Assembly: GCA_009711805.1 (NCBI GenBank)
Contig: VEMX01000007.1
Span: forward strand, 79,489-143,488
DNA: 64,000 nucleotides
Direction of reading: 5' to 3'
DNA from: Balneolaceae bacterium
GTDB taxonomy: Bacteria; Bacteroidota; Rhodothermia; Balneolales; Balneolaceae
Shown: positions 1-8,608 of the stretch, one piece after another
Layout of the letters: the number at the start of each line of letters is the position of its first letter
How positions within the stretch are numbered: position 1 is the stretch's first letter
The notes under the pieces: model-generated
What the model saw: only the letters and a program-made list of their open reading frames with translations
Databases searched by the model: none
Told to the model about the DNA's origin: nothing
Translations under genes and position numbers: made by a program

Positions 1-1
1 A

Positions 2-103
2 ATTATCACAGTTATATATAGCGTTGCGATGGTTACCCTGAATGTATCGGATGAAGTGAATAAACTTTGGAGACAGATCCTCAATGTGCTTGCGAAAAAA
101 TAA
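2..103 (+). CDS. C-terminal fragment of an unidentified protein
   Basis: An open frame enters from the left edge and stops at TAA 101-103. The 33 visible residues begin with a hydrophobic stretch (IITVIYSVAMVTLNV) and end in a charged tail (DEVNKLWRQILNVLAKK). This could be the last membrane helix and cytoplasmic tail of a membrane protein. The family cannot be told from so little sequence. It lies 84 bp upstream of hisS on the same strand. Confidence 0.45.
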   Translation: MITVIYSVAMVTLNVSDEVNKLWRQILNVLAKK

Positions 104-146
104 GAGTATTCAAAAACTCCTTTAAGAAACTCTCCTTCTCTACCCT

Positions 147-169
147 TATCTTTGCATTCAAATTTGAAT
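147..169 (+). promoter_or_regulatory. Candidate hisS promoter -7 box with overlapping palindrome
   Basis: TATCTTTG at 147-154 fits the Bacteroidota-type -7 consensus TAnnTTTG, 33 nt before the hisS ATG. No clear -33 TTG was found at the expected distance. It is followed by a perfect 14-bp palindrome, ATTCAAATTTGAAT (156-169), covering the expected transcription start. The palindrome may be an operator or chance in AT-rich DNA. Confidence 0.4.
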
Positions 170-187
170 CGACTCAAAAGTTTATAC

Positions 188-1450
188 ATGGCTAAGGCAA
201 AGTACACCACGCATATTGGAATGGTAGACATCCTCCCCGGAGAAGTTGAAAAATGGAGAGCACTGGAAGCTATCATTCATGAGGAAGCAGCAAAATTCAA
301 TTTTGAGGAAATACGCACTCCCATCCTGGAACAAACCGAACTGATTGTACGCGGTGTTGGCCAGCTCACCGATATTGTATCCAAAGAGATTTTTGCTTTT
401 AAAAAAGGAGACAGCCACTATGTGTTACGCCCTGAACTAACAGCCCCTGTGGTACGCTCTTATGTGCAACACCACCTGAACCAACGCGGAGGCTCTCAAA
501 AACTGTACTATATCGGCCCCATGTTCCGTGCTGAAAAACCTCAGAAAGGACGCCAACGCCAGTTCCACCAGTTTGGAGTGGAAATTATGGGCAGTAATGA
601 TCCGGTAGCCGATGTAGAATGCATTGCTTTTATGATGCGTATCTATCAGCGTATTGGGATTGAGAACTTTGAGTTGAAAGTGAATTCCGTGGGCGATCCT
701 GAAAGCAGGGAAGCTTATAAAACCGCCCTGCGCGATTACCTGGGACCCAACCTGGATAAACTCAGCGAAGTTTCCCAAAAACGCTTCGAAAAGAATCCCA
801 TGCGCATTCTGGATTCCAAAGAAGCTGAAGACCAGGAATTCATCAAACAGGCACCGGTAATACGGGATTTCTTGAATGAAGAGACGGAAGAGCATTTCGA
901 AAATGTACTGGCTTATCTGGATGACCTGAGTATCTCTTATACCGAAGATCCCTACCTGGTGCGCGGCATGGATTACTATACCCGTACCGCTTTTGAGCTT
1001 ACCAGCCCCGATTTAGGCTCGCAGGATGCCCTGGCCGGCGGCGGACGCTACGATCTGCTGGTAGAAGAAATAGGTGGCCCCTCAACACCGGCTGTTGGTT
1101 TTGCAGCGGGAATGGAACGGCTCCTTATTGCCTGCGAAGAACTGGATATCAAACTCGCCGAGCCCAAATCGGTGGATGTATATTTTGTATCACTGGGGGA
1201 TGAAGCCAGAAAGTGGGCATTAACGCACTTGCCCAAGGCTCGGGAAGCCGGGATATCTACCACCATGGATTATATGGGACGCTCCATGAAAGCCCAGATG
1301 AAAGACGCCAACCGTGAAAATGCAGATTATGCCGTTATTGTTGGAAGCAATGAGCTGGCAGAAGGGAAGTTCACCCTGCGGAATATGCGAGAAAGTGAAG
1401 AAATGTCGCTGAGTTTTGATCAGATTATAGAAAAACTGGCCAGCCGATAA
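188..1450 (+). CDS. hisS: Histidine--tRNA ligase
   Basis: Class II aminoacyl-tRNA synthetase that charges tRNA-His in the cytoplasm. The 421 residues are a normal length. Visible landmarks are the class II core near the N-terminus (RTPILEQTELIVRGVG), motif 2 (YIGPMFRAEKPQKGRQRQF), the histidine-binding RGMDYYTRT near residue 260, the LAGGGRYDLL segment near 283, GFAAGMERL, and a C-terminal anticodon-binding domain from about residue 330. The ATG at 188 (MAKAKYTTHIG) is chosen over an in-frame ATG at 152, because the extra 12 residues are not family-like and would overlap the candidate promoter region. It is convergent with the permease gene, with an 8-bp gap. Confidence 0.96.
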   Translation: MAKAKYTTHIGMVDILPGEVEKWRALEAIIHEEAAKFNFEEIRTPILEQTELIVRGVGQLTDIVSKEIFAFKKGDSHYVLRPELTAPVVRSYVQHHLNQRGGSQKLYYIGPMFRAEKPQKGRQRQFHQFGVEIMGSNDPVADVECIAFMMRIYQRIGIENFELKVNSVGDPESREAYKTALRDYLGPNLDKLSEVSQKRFEKNPMRILDSKEAEDQEFIKQAPVIRDFLNEETEEHFENVLAYLDDLSISYTEDPYLVRGMDYYTRTAFELTSPDLGSQDALAGGGRYDLLVEEIGGPSTPAVGFAAGMERLLIACEELDIKLAEPKSVDVYFVSLGDEARKWALTHLPKAREAGISTTMDYMGRSMKAQMKDANRENADYAVIVGSNELAEGKFTLRNMRESEEMSLSFDQIIEKLASR

Positions 1451-1458
1451 TATGCCAG

Positions 1459-3561
1459 TTACTGGAGTGCCCTCAGTTTGCTGATATCATCTTTATCTCC
1501 AATAATCAACAATTCATCGTTTTCCTGAAGCACGGTAACACCATGTGGTATCTTGATGGCTCCATTCCTTCGGATGATTGTTATCAGGCTTTGTCCAGGC
1601 AGGGTTATGTCTTTAATCATTTTTCCAATAAAAACCCTGGTGCCGTTATCACGGCTCAGGGTTAAACGAATAAACCGTTCGTCCCTGAGCAGGATTTCTT
1701 TGAGTTCTGCCCTGTTCTCTGCTGCAACCCAACGCTGAAGGAAATTGTTTGCCCCTACCCTCTCTGCTATGTGTGACAACATGCGCAGGTGCTGACCTGA
1801 GGTTTTATCTGAACCGATGAAAAATAGGATACATTGCAATTTTTCATACGTTACTTTCTGGTTGTCCAGTTTTTTTATTTTAGTAATTTCAAAACCACTT
1901 TTTATTCGCACCATCACCATTCTCGGAAGAATTTCTCCGCTGATGCGGGCATGATTTAATACCACGCCGTCTGCTATGGAAATGACCTTATCCTCGTCCA
2001 TCTTAGAAAGAAAGCTGTGTATTTCACTAACGGAGCGATTTGATTTTTCCGCCAACCTCTTACTGGCTTTTTCGATGATGTATTCATAACTGATATCACT
2101 TTCAAATTCGAGTACGTCGGCCCGGGCTATCATTTCTTCATATGGATCTTCCCGGCGAAGCCCTTTTTCTCTTAGAATGGTACGCATCTCCCGTTCAAGT
2201 CCGCGATCCTTAAATTTACCCAACCGGGCATGAACATGATAAATTGCCCCTTGCCGGTCAATTTTACCATAAGAATAATAGTAATACCAACCCACGGAAA
2301 AGATCATCACTCCAATAACAAAAAGAATGGATACGATTCCCATTTCAAAAATCAATACCGTAGAAACCAGCATTCCAATTAATTGTACCCAAGGGTAAAA
2401 AGGAGATTTGTACCCGGGATCATATTCTTCAATCTGGCTTTCCCTCATCACAATAACGGCAAAATTCAACAATCCAAATATCAATAGTTTAAAGGCACTG
2501 GCAAGCTTGGCCACTTCAGATACATTAAAAGCCAGAATGATAAAAATCATAATCCCCATGGTAGCCACAACGGAGGTAGTGGGGGTATTATATTTTCCAA
2601 GCTTGGAAAATTTTGAAGAAAGAAGTGAATCCCTCGCCATAGCCAGCGGAAAACGAGAGGAGGATAGAATACCAGCATTGCCGGTGGAGGCAAAGGCCAT
2701 AATGGCAGCTATAACTACTAAAATCAACCCTGTGTCACCCGGCAACCAATCCATGAATACCCGACCCGCCGTAGCCACCGGAGTGAGGTCTTCCCGGAAG
2801 GCACCCGGCTCCAGGACAGCTGTCATCAAATACACCCCTGCCACATATACCACTATGGCTGTGAAGATGGAAAGAAACATACCCCGGGGTATGTTTATAT
2901 CTGGATTTTTAACTTCTTCAGCTATACTGGCTACCTTTGTCAAACCTGCGTAGGAAACAAATACCATACCCACCGTTCCTAAAAAGCCCTGGAATCCATT
3001 GATAAAAAATGGCGTGAATTGCTCCCGGTTTACATCCAGAAAATCCAGCTGAAAAAAGTATGAGAAACCCTGAACCAGGTAGAATGCCATAATTGTGATT
3101 AATATAGCCACCAAAATTTTTTGGAGTAAACTGGTTTCTTTGGCCCCGAATATATTTAAGGCTCCAAATGCAAGAGTCAGAATCACGGCAATTGGTGTAA
3201 TCGGGACTTCAAAAAAGATAGATATATAAGCGCCCATTCCTATAAGAGCGAAAGCACTTTTAAAGGTAAGTGAGAACCAGGATCCAAATCCACCTATGCT
3301 TCCCATCAATGGCCCGAGACTGCGGTCAAGTATATAATAAGTTCCCCCTGCCCGCGGAAGAGCCGTGGCCAATTCTGCCTTACTGAATAAAGTGGGGAGA
3401 ACCAAGATGCCTGATACCAGGTAAGCTAAAAACACCGAAGGGCCCGTTTCTGCAGCAGCCAATCCGGGAAGCAGAAAGAAACCAGAACTAAACATAGCCC
3501 CGGTTGCAATGGCATATACGTCAGATAGTCCGAGTTCCTTTGATAGTTTCTTATGCTCCAT
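1459..3561 (-). CDS. APC-family amino acid permease fused to EIIA-like and RCK_C domains
   Basis: Inner-membrane transporter of the amino acid-polyamine-organocation superfamily. Residues about 1-430 are polytopic, opening with the APC pattern DVYAIATGAMFSSGFFLLPG. A charged linker is followed by a PTS fructose/mannitol-type EIIA-like region (about 480-625; segments SEIHSFLSKMDEDKVISIADG and ILFFIGSDKTSGQHLRMLSHIAERV). The end (about 630-700) looks like an RCK_C/TrkA-C domain (IKDITLPGQSLITIIRRNG, then NDELLIIGDKDD). Family knowledge: RCK_C domains sense small ligands and EIIA domains can be phosphorylated or act as scaffolds, so the tail is probably regulatory. In the EIIA-like part HAR stands where a phospho-histidine could lie, but I cannot confirm catalysis. 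The substrate is unknown. A small membrane-protein gene lies 60 bp upstream on the same strand. Confidence 0.85.
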   Translation of the reverse strand: MEHKKLSKELGLSDVYAIATGAMFSSGFFLLPGLAAAETGPSVFLAYLVSGILVLPTLFSKAELATALPRAGGTYYILDRSLGPLMGSIGGFGSWFSLTFKSAFALIGMGAYISIFFEVPITPIAVILTLAFGALNIFGAKETSLLQKILVAILITIMAFYLVQGFSYFFQLDFLDVNREQFTPFFINGFQGFLGTVGMVFVSYAGLTKVASIAEEVKNPDINIPRGMFLSIFTAIVVYVAGVYLMTAVLEPGAFREDLTPVATAGRVFMDWLPGDTGLILVVIAAIMAFASTGNAGILSSSRFPLAMARDSLLSSKFSKLGKYNTPTTSVVATMGIMIFIILAFNVSEVAKLASAFKLLIFGLLNFAVIVMRESQIEEYDPGYKSPFYPWVQLIGMLVSTVLIFEMGIVSILFVIGVMIFSVGWYYYYSYGKIDRQGAIYHVHARLGKFKDRGLEREMRTILREKGLRREDPYEEMIARADVLEFESDISYEYIIEKASKRLAEKSNRSVSEIHSFLSKMDEDKVISIADGVVLNHARISGEILPRMVMVRIKSGFEITKIKKLDNQKVTYEKLQCILFFIGSDKTSGQHLRMLSHIAERVGANNFLQRWVAAENRAELKEILLRDERFIRLTLSRDNGTRVFIGKMIKDITLPGQSLITIIRRNGAIKIPHGVTVLQENDELLIIGDKDDISKLRALQ

Positions 3562-3621
3562 ATACCTGTCCCTGATATATTTTAGGTTTGTGTTGGTTAG
3601 ATTCGAATCGGTTGAGGTAGG

Positions 3622-3906
3622 CTATTCTAAAATATTCCGCCCATTCGTTGTAGGATCTGAATCAGAATTAAAAAAGTCTCTGATTCTTGAAAACATCCGT
3701 ATGATATACGCAATAATCAGCAACCCTATTAGTCCCTGAATTTTTACTCCCACTACCGGGTGGAGATTAATTAAACCGATTATCAGCATTTCGATTAAAA
3801 GCATCTCTATTAAGAAAGAGACAACAAATACCAGTGAAAGCCAAACCAGCTCTTTGATCATGATATTTCGCTTTAATCTATCCATACAGTTGATCATTGT
3901 ATACAT
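3622..3906 (-). CDS. Small hypothetical membrane protein
   Basis: A 94-residue protein with two hydrophobic stretches (LVWLSLVFVVSFLIEMLLIEM and a second ending LIGLLIIAYIIRMF) and a polar C-terminal tail, so probably a two-helix inner-membrane protein. No family recognised. It sits 60 bp upstream of the permease gene on the same strand and may be co-transcribed. Internal methionines (residues 4 and 8) are possible starts; the weak AGGTAG before the first ATG slightly favours the long form. Confidence 0.6.
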   Translation of the reverse strand: MYTMINCMDRLKRNIMIKELVWLSLVFVVSFLIEMLLIEMLIIGLINLHPVVGVKIQGLIGLLIIAYIIRMFSRIRDFFNSDSDPTTNGRNILE

Positions 3907-4059
3907 ACACTACCTAAAACCCTCCTCTGAAACACTCCATTCCCACCTCATCAAAAAAATCGAACATCTCCATAAATTTTAAATAGCAAGAAGAACTCAA
4001 AAGTTATGTCATTTTATTTATCTTGTAACTCATTCTTATAAAATCAGTTTTAATTTAAC

Positions 4060-4092
4060 AAACCGTATTCGTTCACAGATACGGTTTTTTTA
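4060..4092 (+). terminator. Intrinsic-terminator-like hairpin in the antiporter leader
   Basis: AAACCGTAT (4060-4068) and ATACGGTTT (4079-4087) form a perfect 9-bp stem with a 10-nt loop, followed directly by a T run to 4092. The start codon of the next gene is at 4095, so the hairpin occupies the place of a ribosome-binding site. No plus-strand gene lies just upstream to be terminated, so an attenuator is as likely as a plain terminator. Confidence 0.6.
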
Positions 4093-4094
4093 TT

Positions 4095-5939
4095 ATGGAA
4101 CATCATATTCTCATAGGTATTACCAGTGTTATTATTTTTGGGGTAGGGGCCCAATGGCTGGGCTGGCGTCTTAAGTTACCCGCTATATTATTGCTGCTTA
4201 TATCAGGAATTGTAGCAGGACCTGTCTTGGGGTTGGTTGAACCTGACCGCCTGATGGGGGATCTGCTTACCCCTTTTATTTCTGTCTCCGTTGCCATTAT
4301 CCTTTTTGAGGGTGGGTTAAGTCTGCGTTTCTCCGAGCTAAAGAACGTGGGGGGAGTTATTGGAAACCTGGTTAGTATAGGTGCTGTGCTTACCTGGATA
4401 CTCTCGTCAAGCTTTGCCTACTACATATTTGGTTTTGGATGGGAATTAGCTGTTTTATTGGGAGCTATTCTCGTTGTAACAGGTCCAACCGTTATTATAC
4501 CACTGCTTCGCCAGGTGCGCCCGGCCGGGCAAGTTGGTTCTATCCTGAAGTGGGAAGGTATTGTTATTGATCCTATCGGAGCCATGCTCGCCGTTTTGGT
4601 ATTTGAGGTGATATTGTCCAGTGGACTGTCTGAAGCTACCAGTTTAGCGGTTATGAGCATTGTTAAAACCGTATTTTTTGGTACCGTAATTGGATTAGCC
4701 GGAGCCGGATTGTTATACCTGTTACTCAAAAAACACCTGTTACCCGATTTTCTTCAAAATCCGGTAAGCTTAATGGTTGTGGTAGCAGTCTTTACGGCTT
4801 CAGATATGTTCCAGCACGAATCTGGCCTGTGGGCAACCACTGTAATGGGGGTTGCACTTGCCAATCAAAAGGCGGCCCGGATTCATCATATTATTGAGTT
4901 TAAAGAGAACCTGAGGCTTCTGCTCCTTTCAGCTCTCTTTATCCTGCTTGCGGCCCGGGTTGAACTATCGAATCTGCTGAACAACCTGAACTGGGAGATG
5001 CTGGCTTTCCTGATTTTTCTGATTTTTATTGTACGGCCTGCAGCTGTATATCTCTCAACGATTTTTTCATCTCTTAACTGGAAAGAGAAATTATTCCTGA
5101 GCTGGATGGCCCCACGGGGTGTGGTAGCAGCTTCCATTTCCTCAATCTTTGCCATTTCACTGATACAGAATGGTTTTGCTGAGGCCGAACAACTTGTATC
5201 TATTGTCTTCATCACCATTATTAGTACGGTGGCCATTTATGGGCTCACTGCACCCTGGGTAGCCCGAAAGCTGGGAGTAGCCAAACCCATCCCCAAAGGT
5301 TTCCTCATTATTGGAGCCCACGACTGGGCCCTGGATATTGCCAAGGCTATACAAGATGTAGGCGGTAAAGTGTTAGTAGCCGATTCTAACTGGAAAAATA
5401 TCAGTAAGGCCCGAAAACAAAATATCGATACCTATTACGGTAACGTTTTGTCGGAGTATGCGCTTGAATACATAGACCTGGATGGCATTGGCAGGCTGCT
5501 ATCTCTAACGCCCAACGATGAAGTGAATACCCTGGCCGCCATTCGGTTTAGCGAGATATTTGGACGTTCTCATGTATTTCAACTTCCACCTAACTCCAAA
5601 ACCTCTAAAGAAGAGAGCAAAGATGTTTCCAAAAGTTTGACCGGCCGCACCTTGTTTAAGGAAGACCTGAATTTTGACCGTTTCTCCTCCTTGGAAAGCC
5701 AGGGGCGTGTGATAAAAACGGCAACATTAACCGAGACTTTTACTTTTGAAACCTACAAGGAAACCTATCAGAATGAAGCTGTGCCGTTGTTACTGGTTTC
5801 AAAAGACAATAACATTCTTCCTTTTGTAATCGACAATCCTCCTACACCTCAGATCGGAGATATTGTAATTTCGCTGTCTGAACCCGATTCAGAGTTCCCG
5901 GAAGCTAATACTCCCGCCCAGAACCAAGTATCAGGATAA
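4095..5939 (+). CDS. CPA1-type cation:proton antiporter with C-terminal TrkA-N-like domain
   Basis: Inner-membrane Na+ or K+/H+ antiporter of the NhaP/Kef kind, 614 residues. Residues about 1-395 hold some 12 hydrophobic helices with the conserved VVTGPTVIIPLL and KWEGIVIDPIGA segments, where the acidic residue of the second is the probable ion-binding site. Residues about 400-530 resemble a TrkA-N/RCK Rossmann domain (GFLIIGAHDWALDIAKAI, then VLVADSN, YYGNVLSE, LLSLTPNDEVN). The glycine-rich nucleotide loop is degenerate: GAHDWA instead of GxGxxG. Ion specificity cannot be read from sequence. lysA follows after 3 bp, so the two are almost certainly co-transcribed. A terminator-like hairpin lies just before the ATG. 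Confidence 0.88.
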   Translation: MEHHILIGITSVIIFGVGAQWLGWRLKLPAILLLLISGIVAGPVLGLVEPDRLMGDLLTPFISVSVAIILFEGGLSLRFSELKNVGGVIGNLVSIGAVLTWILSSSFAYYIFGFGWELAVLLGAILVVTGPTVIIPLLRQVRPAGQVGSILKWEGIVIDPIGAMLAVLVFEVILSSGLSEATSLAVMSIVKTVFFGTVIGLAGAGLLYLLLKKHLLPDFLQNPVSLMVVVAVFTASDMFQHESGLWATTVMGVALANQKAARIHHIIEFKENLRLLLLSALFILLAARVELSNLLNNLNWEMLAFLIFLIFIVRPAAVYLSTIFSSLNWKEKLFLSWMAPRGVVAASISSIFAISLIQNGFAEAEQLVSIVFITIISTVAIYGLTAPWVARKLGVAKPIPKGFLIIGAHDWALDIAKAIQDVGGKVLVADSNWKNISKARKQNIDTYYGNVLSEYALEYIDLDGIGRLLSLTPNDEVNTLAAIRFSEIFGRSHVFQLPPNSKTSKEESKDVSKSLTGRTLFKEDLNFDRFSSLESQGRVIKTATLTETFTFETYKETYQNEAVPLLLVSKDNNILPFVIDNPPTPQIGDIVISLSEPDSEFPEANTPAQNQVSG

Positions 5940-5942
5940 TCC

Positions 5943-7097
5943 ATGTACCCGAATTCCATTATCTCTAAACTGAGAAACCATAAAACCCCTTTCTATTACT
6001 ACGATATTGAGGTGCTCCAGCAAACACTTGAAAAAGTGAAGGCTGAAGGCCTTTCGCGAGGATTTCACATCCATTTTGCTCTCAAAGCTAATCATCAGCA
6101 GAAAATGTTGAAGTATGTAAAGGAAGCCGGCCTGGGTGCCGACTGTGTGAGTGGAGGTGAAATTCAACAAGCCATCAACTGTGGGTTTTCTCCTGACGAA
6201 ATAGCATTTGCCGGGGTGGGCAAGAGCGATGAAGAAATTGAACTGGCCCTTTCTCACGATATCTTTTGTTTTAACTGTGAGTCTCCCCAGGAACTGAGGG
6301 TATTAAATGAACTAGCCGGCAAGCATGATACAACCGCCCGTATAGCCCTGCGTCTCAACCCTAATGTTGACGCCAAGACCCACAAGTATATCACCACGGG
6401 CCTGAAAGAGAATAAATTCGGGATTAATGAAGAAGATCTGGATTCTGTACTGGATGCCTTAGTTGATCTCGGCAACCTCAAACTCATTGGTATCCATTTT
6501 CATATTGGATCACAAATTGAACAACTGCAACCTTTTAAAACGCTTTGCCGGCGCGCCAACGAACTCAGTTCCTATATCGAGGGTCGGGGATTCAAGCTCT
6601 CCGTCATTAATGTAGGTGGTGGATTTGGCATTAACTACGATCATCCGAATGATAATGCCGTTCCCGACTTTAAAACCTTTTTTGATCTCTTTGAGCAAAA
6701 TATTCAATTAAAACCTCATCAAAACCTTCATTTCGAACTGGGAAGATCTGTAGTGGGCCAGTGCGGAAGTCTTATCACCAAAGTTCTCTTCACCAAAAAA
6801 GGACGGGCCAAAAATTTCGCCATTGTTGATGCCGGCATGACCGAATTGATCCGCCCTGCTTTATACCAGGCCCGGCACCGCATTGATGTACTTACCAGCA
6901 ACAAGCCTAAAAAAAACTATGATGTAGTTGGCCCGGTTTGTGAAAGTTCTGATACATTCCGGAAAGATGTTACCATCCCCGAGGTAGAACGCGGCGACTT
7001 GATTGCCATTCGCAGCGCCGGGGCATATGGAGAGGTAATGCGAAGTGCTTATAATCTGAGAGTTGCACGGCCCTCCGTCTATTCTGATGCCCTGTAA
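5943..7097 (+). CDS. lysA: Diaminopimelate decarboxylase
   Basis: PLP enzyme (fold type III) that converts meso-diaminopimelate to lysine, the last step of lysine synthesis. At 384 residues it is a compact version. Visible: the PLP lysine K48 in HFALKANH, HIGSQI (187-192), the phosphate-binding GGGFGI (225-230), ELGRSVV (265-271) and the catalytic CESSD (333-337). Related decarboxylases of this fold share these motifs, but the overall pattern fits LysA best. The gene begins 3 bp after the antiporter stop and is convergent with a flavoprotein gene. lysC lies 1.5 kb further on the same strand. Confidence 0.9.
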   Translation: MYPNSIISKLRNHKTPFYYYDIEVLQQTLEKVKAEGLSRGFHIHFALKANHQQKMLKYVKEAGLGADCVSGGEIQQAINCGFSPDEIAFAGVGKSDEEIELALSHDIFCFNCESPQELRVLNELAGKHDTTARIALRLNPNVDAKTHKYITTGLKENKFGINEEDLDSVLDALVDLGNLKLIGIHFHIGSQIEQLQPFKTLCRRANELSSYIEGRGFKLSVINVGGGFGINYDHPNDNAVPDFKTFFDLFEQNIQLKPHQNLHFELGRSVVGQCGSLITKVLFTKKGRAKNFAIVDAGMTELIRPALYQARHRIDVLTSNKPKKNYDVVGPVCESSDTFRKDVTIPEVERGDLIAIRSAGAYGEVMRSAYNLRVARPSVYSDAL

Positions 7098-7152
7098 TAA
7101 TTGATTCACCTTATGATTACAGCTGCTGTACTAACCCGGAAGAGAACCAGTT

Positions 7153-8361
7153 TCACTGAAGCTGTCCGGCAATAAATCCTGTAGTCCACGCAGCTTGAAA
7201 GTTAAACCCTCCGGTAACTCCGTCTATATCCAGAACTTCGCCTGCAAAATAAAGTCCCGGCACCTTACGGCTTTGCATGGTTTTGATGTCTACATCTCTG
7301 AGACTAATCCCCCCGCAGGTTACAAATTCTTCTTTAAATGTTGTTTTGCCCTCTACCTGGTATTCATCATTGGTGAGCAGATGTACCAGCCTGTTTATGT
7401 TTTTCTTTCCCATATTTTGCCAAATCATATGTTCGCCAAGCTCTAATTTATCCAGCAGAAAATCCCAGAGCCTTCCTGGCAGCTCAAAAGGATTCACATT
7501 TGAAATTTTCTTTTTAGGATGATCCGCTATAACTTCTTTCAGTATTGTCCTGATTTCCTGTTCCGGCTTTTCTCCCGTCCAGTTCACCAGCACCTTAAAA
7601 TTGTAATTCACCTCGTGCAGATCACGGGCTCCAAAGGCTGACAGCTTTAAAATAGCGGGGCCGCTCATCCCCCAGTGGGTAATCAACAAAGGACCACTGC
7701 TGCTGAGTTTGCTTCCCATTATTTTAACAGAAGCAGGATTAGCCACCACTCCCATCAATTTCTTGATAGACTCATTCGGCATGTTAAAGGTGAAAAGAGA
7801 AGGTACCGGCTCTGCTATATCATGTCCCAGTGATTTCAGCCAGGCTAAACCCTTGGCTCTTGGACTTCCCCCTGTTGCTACAATCACTTTATCTACTGTC
7901 CTGCTCTCCCCTCCTCTGAATGCCAACCGAAACCTCTCTTCCAATGGGGTAATGCTCTGGACATTCAATTTGGTTTTAATTCCCACTCCCTGCCTGCCGG
8001 CCTCTCCCATTAAGCAATCAATAACCGTTTGAGAGGTGTTGGATACCGGAAACATGCGTCCATCTTCCTCTGTTTTCAACACTACCCCTCTCGACTCGAA
8101 CCAATTTACCGTATCTTTGGGTGAAAACACGCCAAATGCTTTTTTCAGCGGCTTCTCTCCCCTGGGATAAAATTTCACCAGCTCACTGATCCTGAAACAA
8201 TGATGGGTGACATTACACCTGCCACCGCCCGATACTTTCACTTTAGAAAGCAGTTTATTCGATTTTTCATAAATCGTCACCTTTGCATTGGGATGATGTC
8301 TGCTGGCTGAAAGTGCGCTAAAAAATCCTGCTGCACCTCCTCCTATTACTGCAATCTGCAT
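7153..8361 (-). CDS. HI0933/BaiN-family NAD(P)/FAD-dependent oxidoreductase
   Basis: Predicted cytoplasmic flavoprotein of 402 residues. The N-terminus (MQIAVIGGGAAGFFSALSA) is a Rossmann FAD-binding site with GGGAAG at 7-12. It is followed by the family's SGGGRCNVTH motif, the FPVSNTSQTV segment, an ATGGSP motif and a C-terminal FAGEVLDIDGVTGGFNFQAA signature. The substrate of most members is unknown; one clade (BaiN) acts on bile acids in gut bacteria, which is not implied here. The ATG at 8361 gives the typical family start; the frame continues upstream to 8490 but those 43 residues are unlike the family. Confidence 0.88.
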   Translation of the reverse strand: MQIAVIGGGAAGFFSALSASRHHPNAKVTIYEKSNKLLSKVKVSGGGRCNVTHHCFRISELVKFYPRGEKPLKKAFGVFSPKDTVNWFESRGVVLKTEEDGRMFPVSNTSQTVIDCLMGEAGRQGVGIKTKLNVQSITPLEERFRLAFRGGESRTVDKVIVATGGSPRAKGLAWLKSLGHDIAEPVPSLFTFNMPNESIKKLMGVVANPASVKIMGSKLSSSGPLLITHWGMSGPAILKLSAFGARDLHEVNYNFKVLVNWTGEKPEQEIRTILKEVIADHPKKKISNVNPFELPGRLWDFLLDKLELGEHMIWQNMGKKNINRLVHLLTNDEYQVEGKTTFKEEFVTCGGISLRDVDIKTMQSRKVPGLYFAGEVLDIDGVTGGFNFQAAWTTGFIAGQLQ

Positions 8362-8560
8362 GTTTTTTGTCTTGATGAACTTTCTTTTGAGTAATTGCCT
8401 GTCTCTGATATCAATATACTTCAGAGCGTTTTCTAAAGATAAGGTTTCCACAGGGCAGTCTCTGCCCGAACTTTCATTCATTCCTATCATGTTGGCTGGA
8501 GCTTACTGCTTAAATGATGTCCTGGCAAAAGGGAAACATAATCCGGAATTTGACATGCAA

Positions 8561-8568
8561 TAGGTTTG
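8561..8568 (+). promoter_or_regulatory. Candidate -7 promoter box for lysC
   Basis: TAGGTTTG matches TAnnTTTG and lies 40 nt before the lysC start. No well-placed -33 TTG was seen, so this rests on the -7 box and its position alone. Confidence 0.35.
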
Positions 8569-8608
8569 AAAACGTTTTATTTTTCGGCTCATTTTTTAAA
8601 AGGCATCT

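Noticed and set aside
7153..8361. Bile-acid enzyme BaiN as a specific function
   Set aside because: Membership in the broad HI0933 family is clear, but no bile-acid pathway genes are nearby and the lineage gives no reason to assume it.
8491..8608. Lysine riboswitch before lysC
   Set aside because: The 118-bp leader is too short and shows none of the conserved lysine-riboswitch helices.
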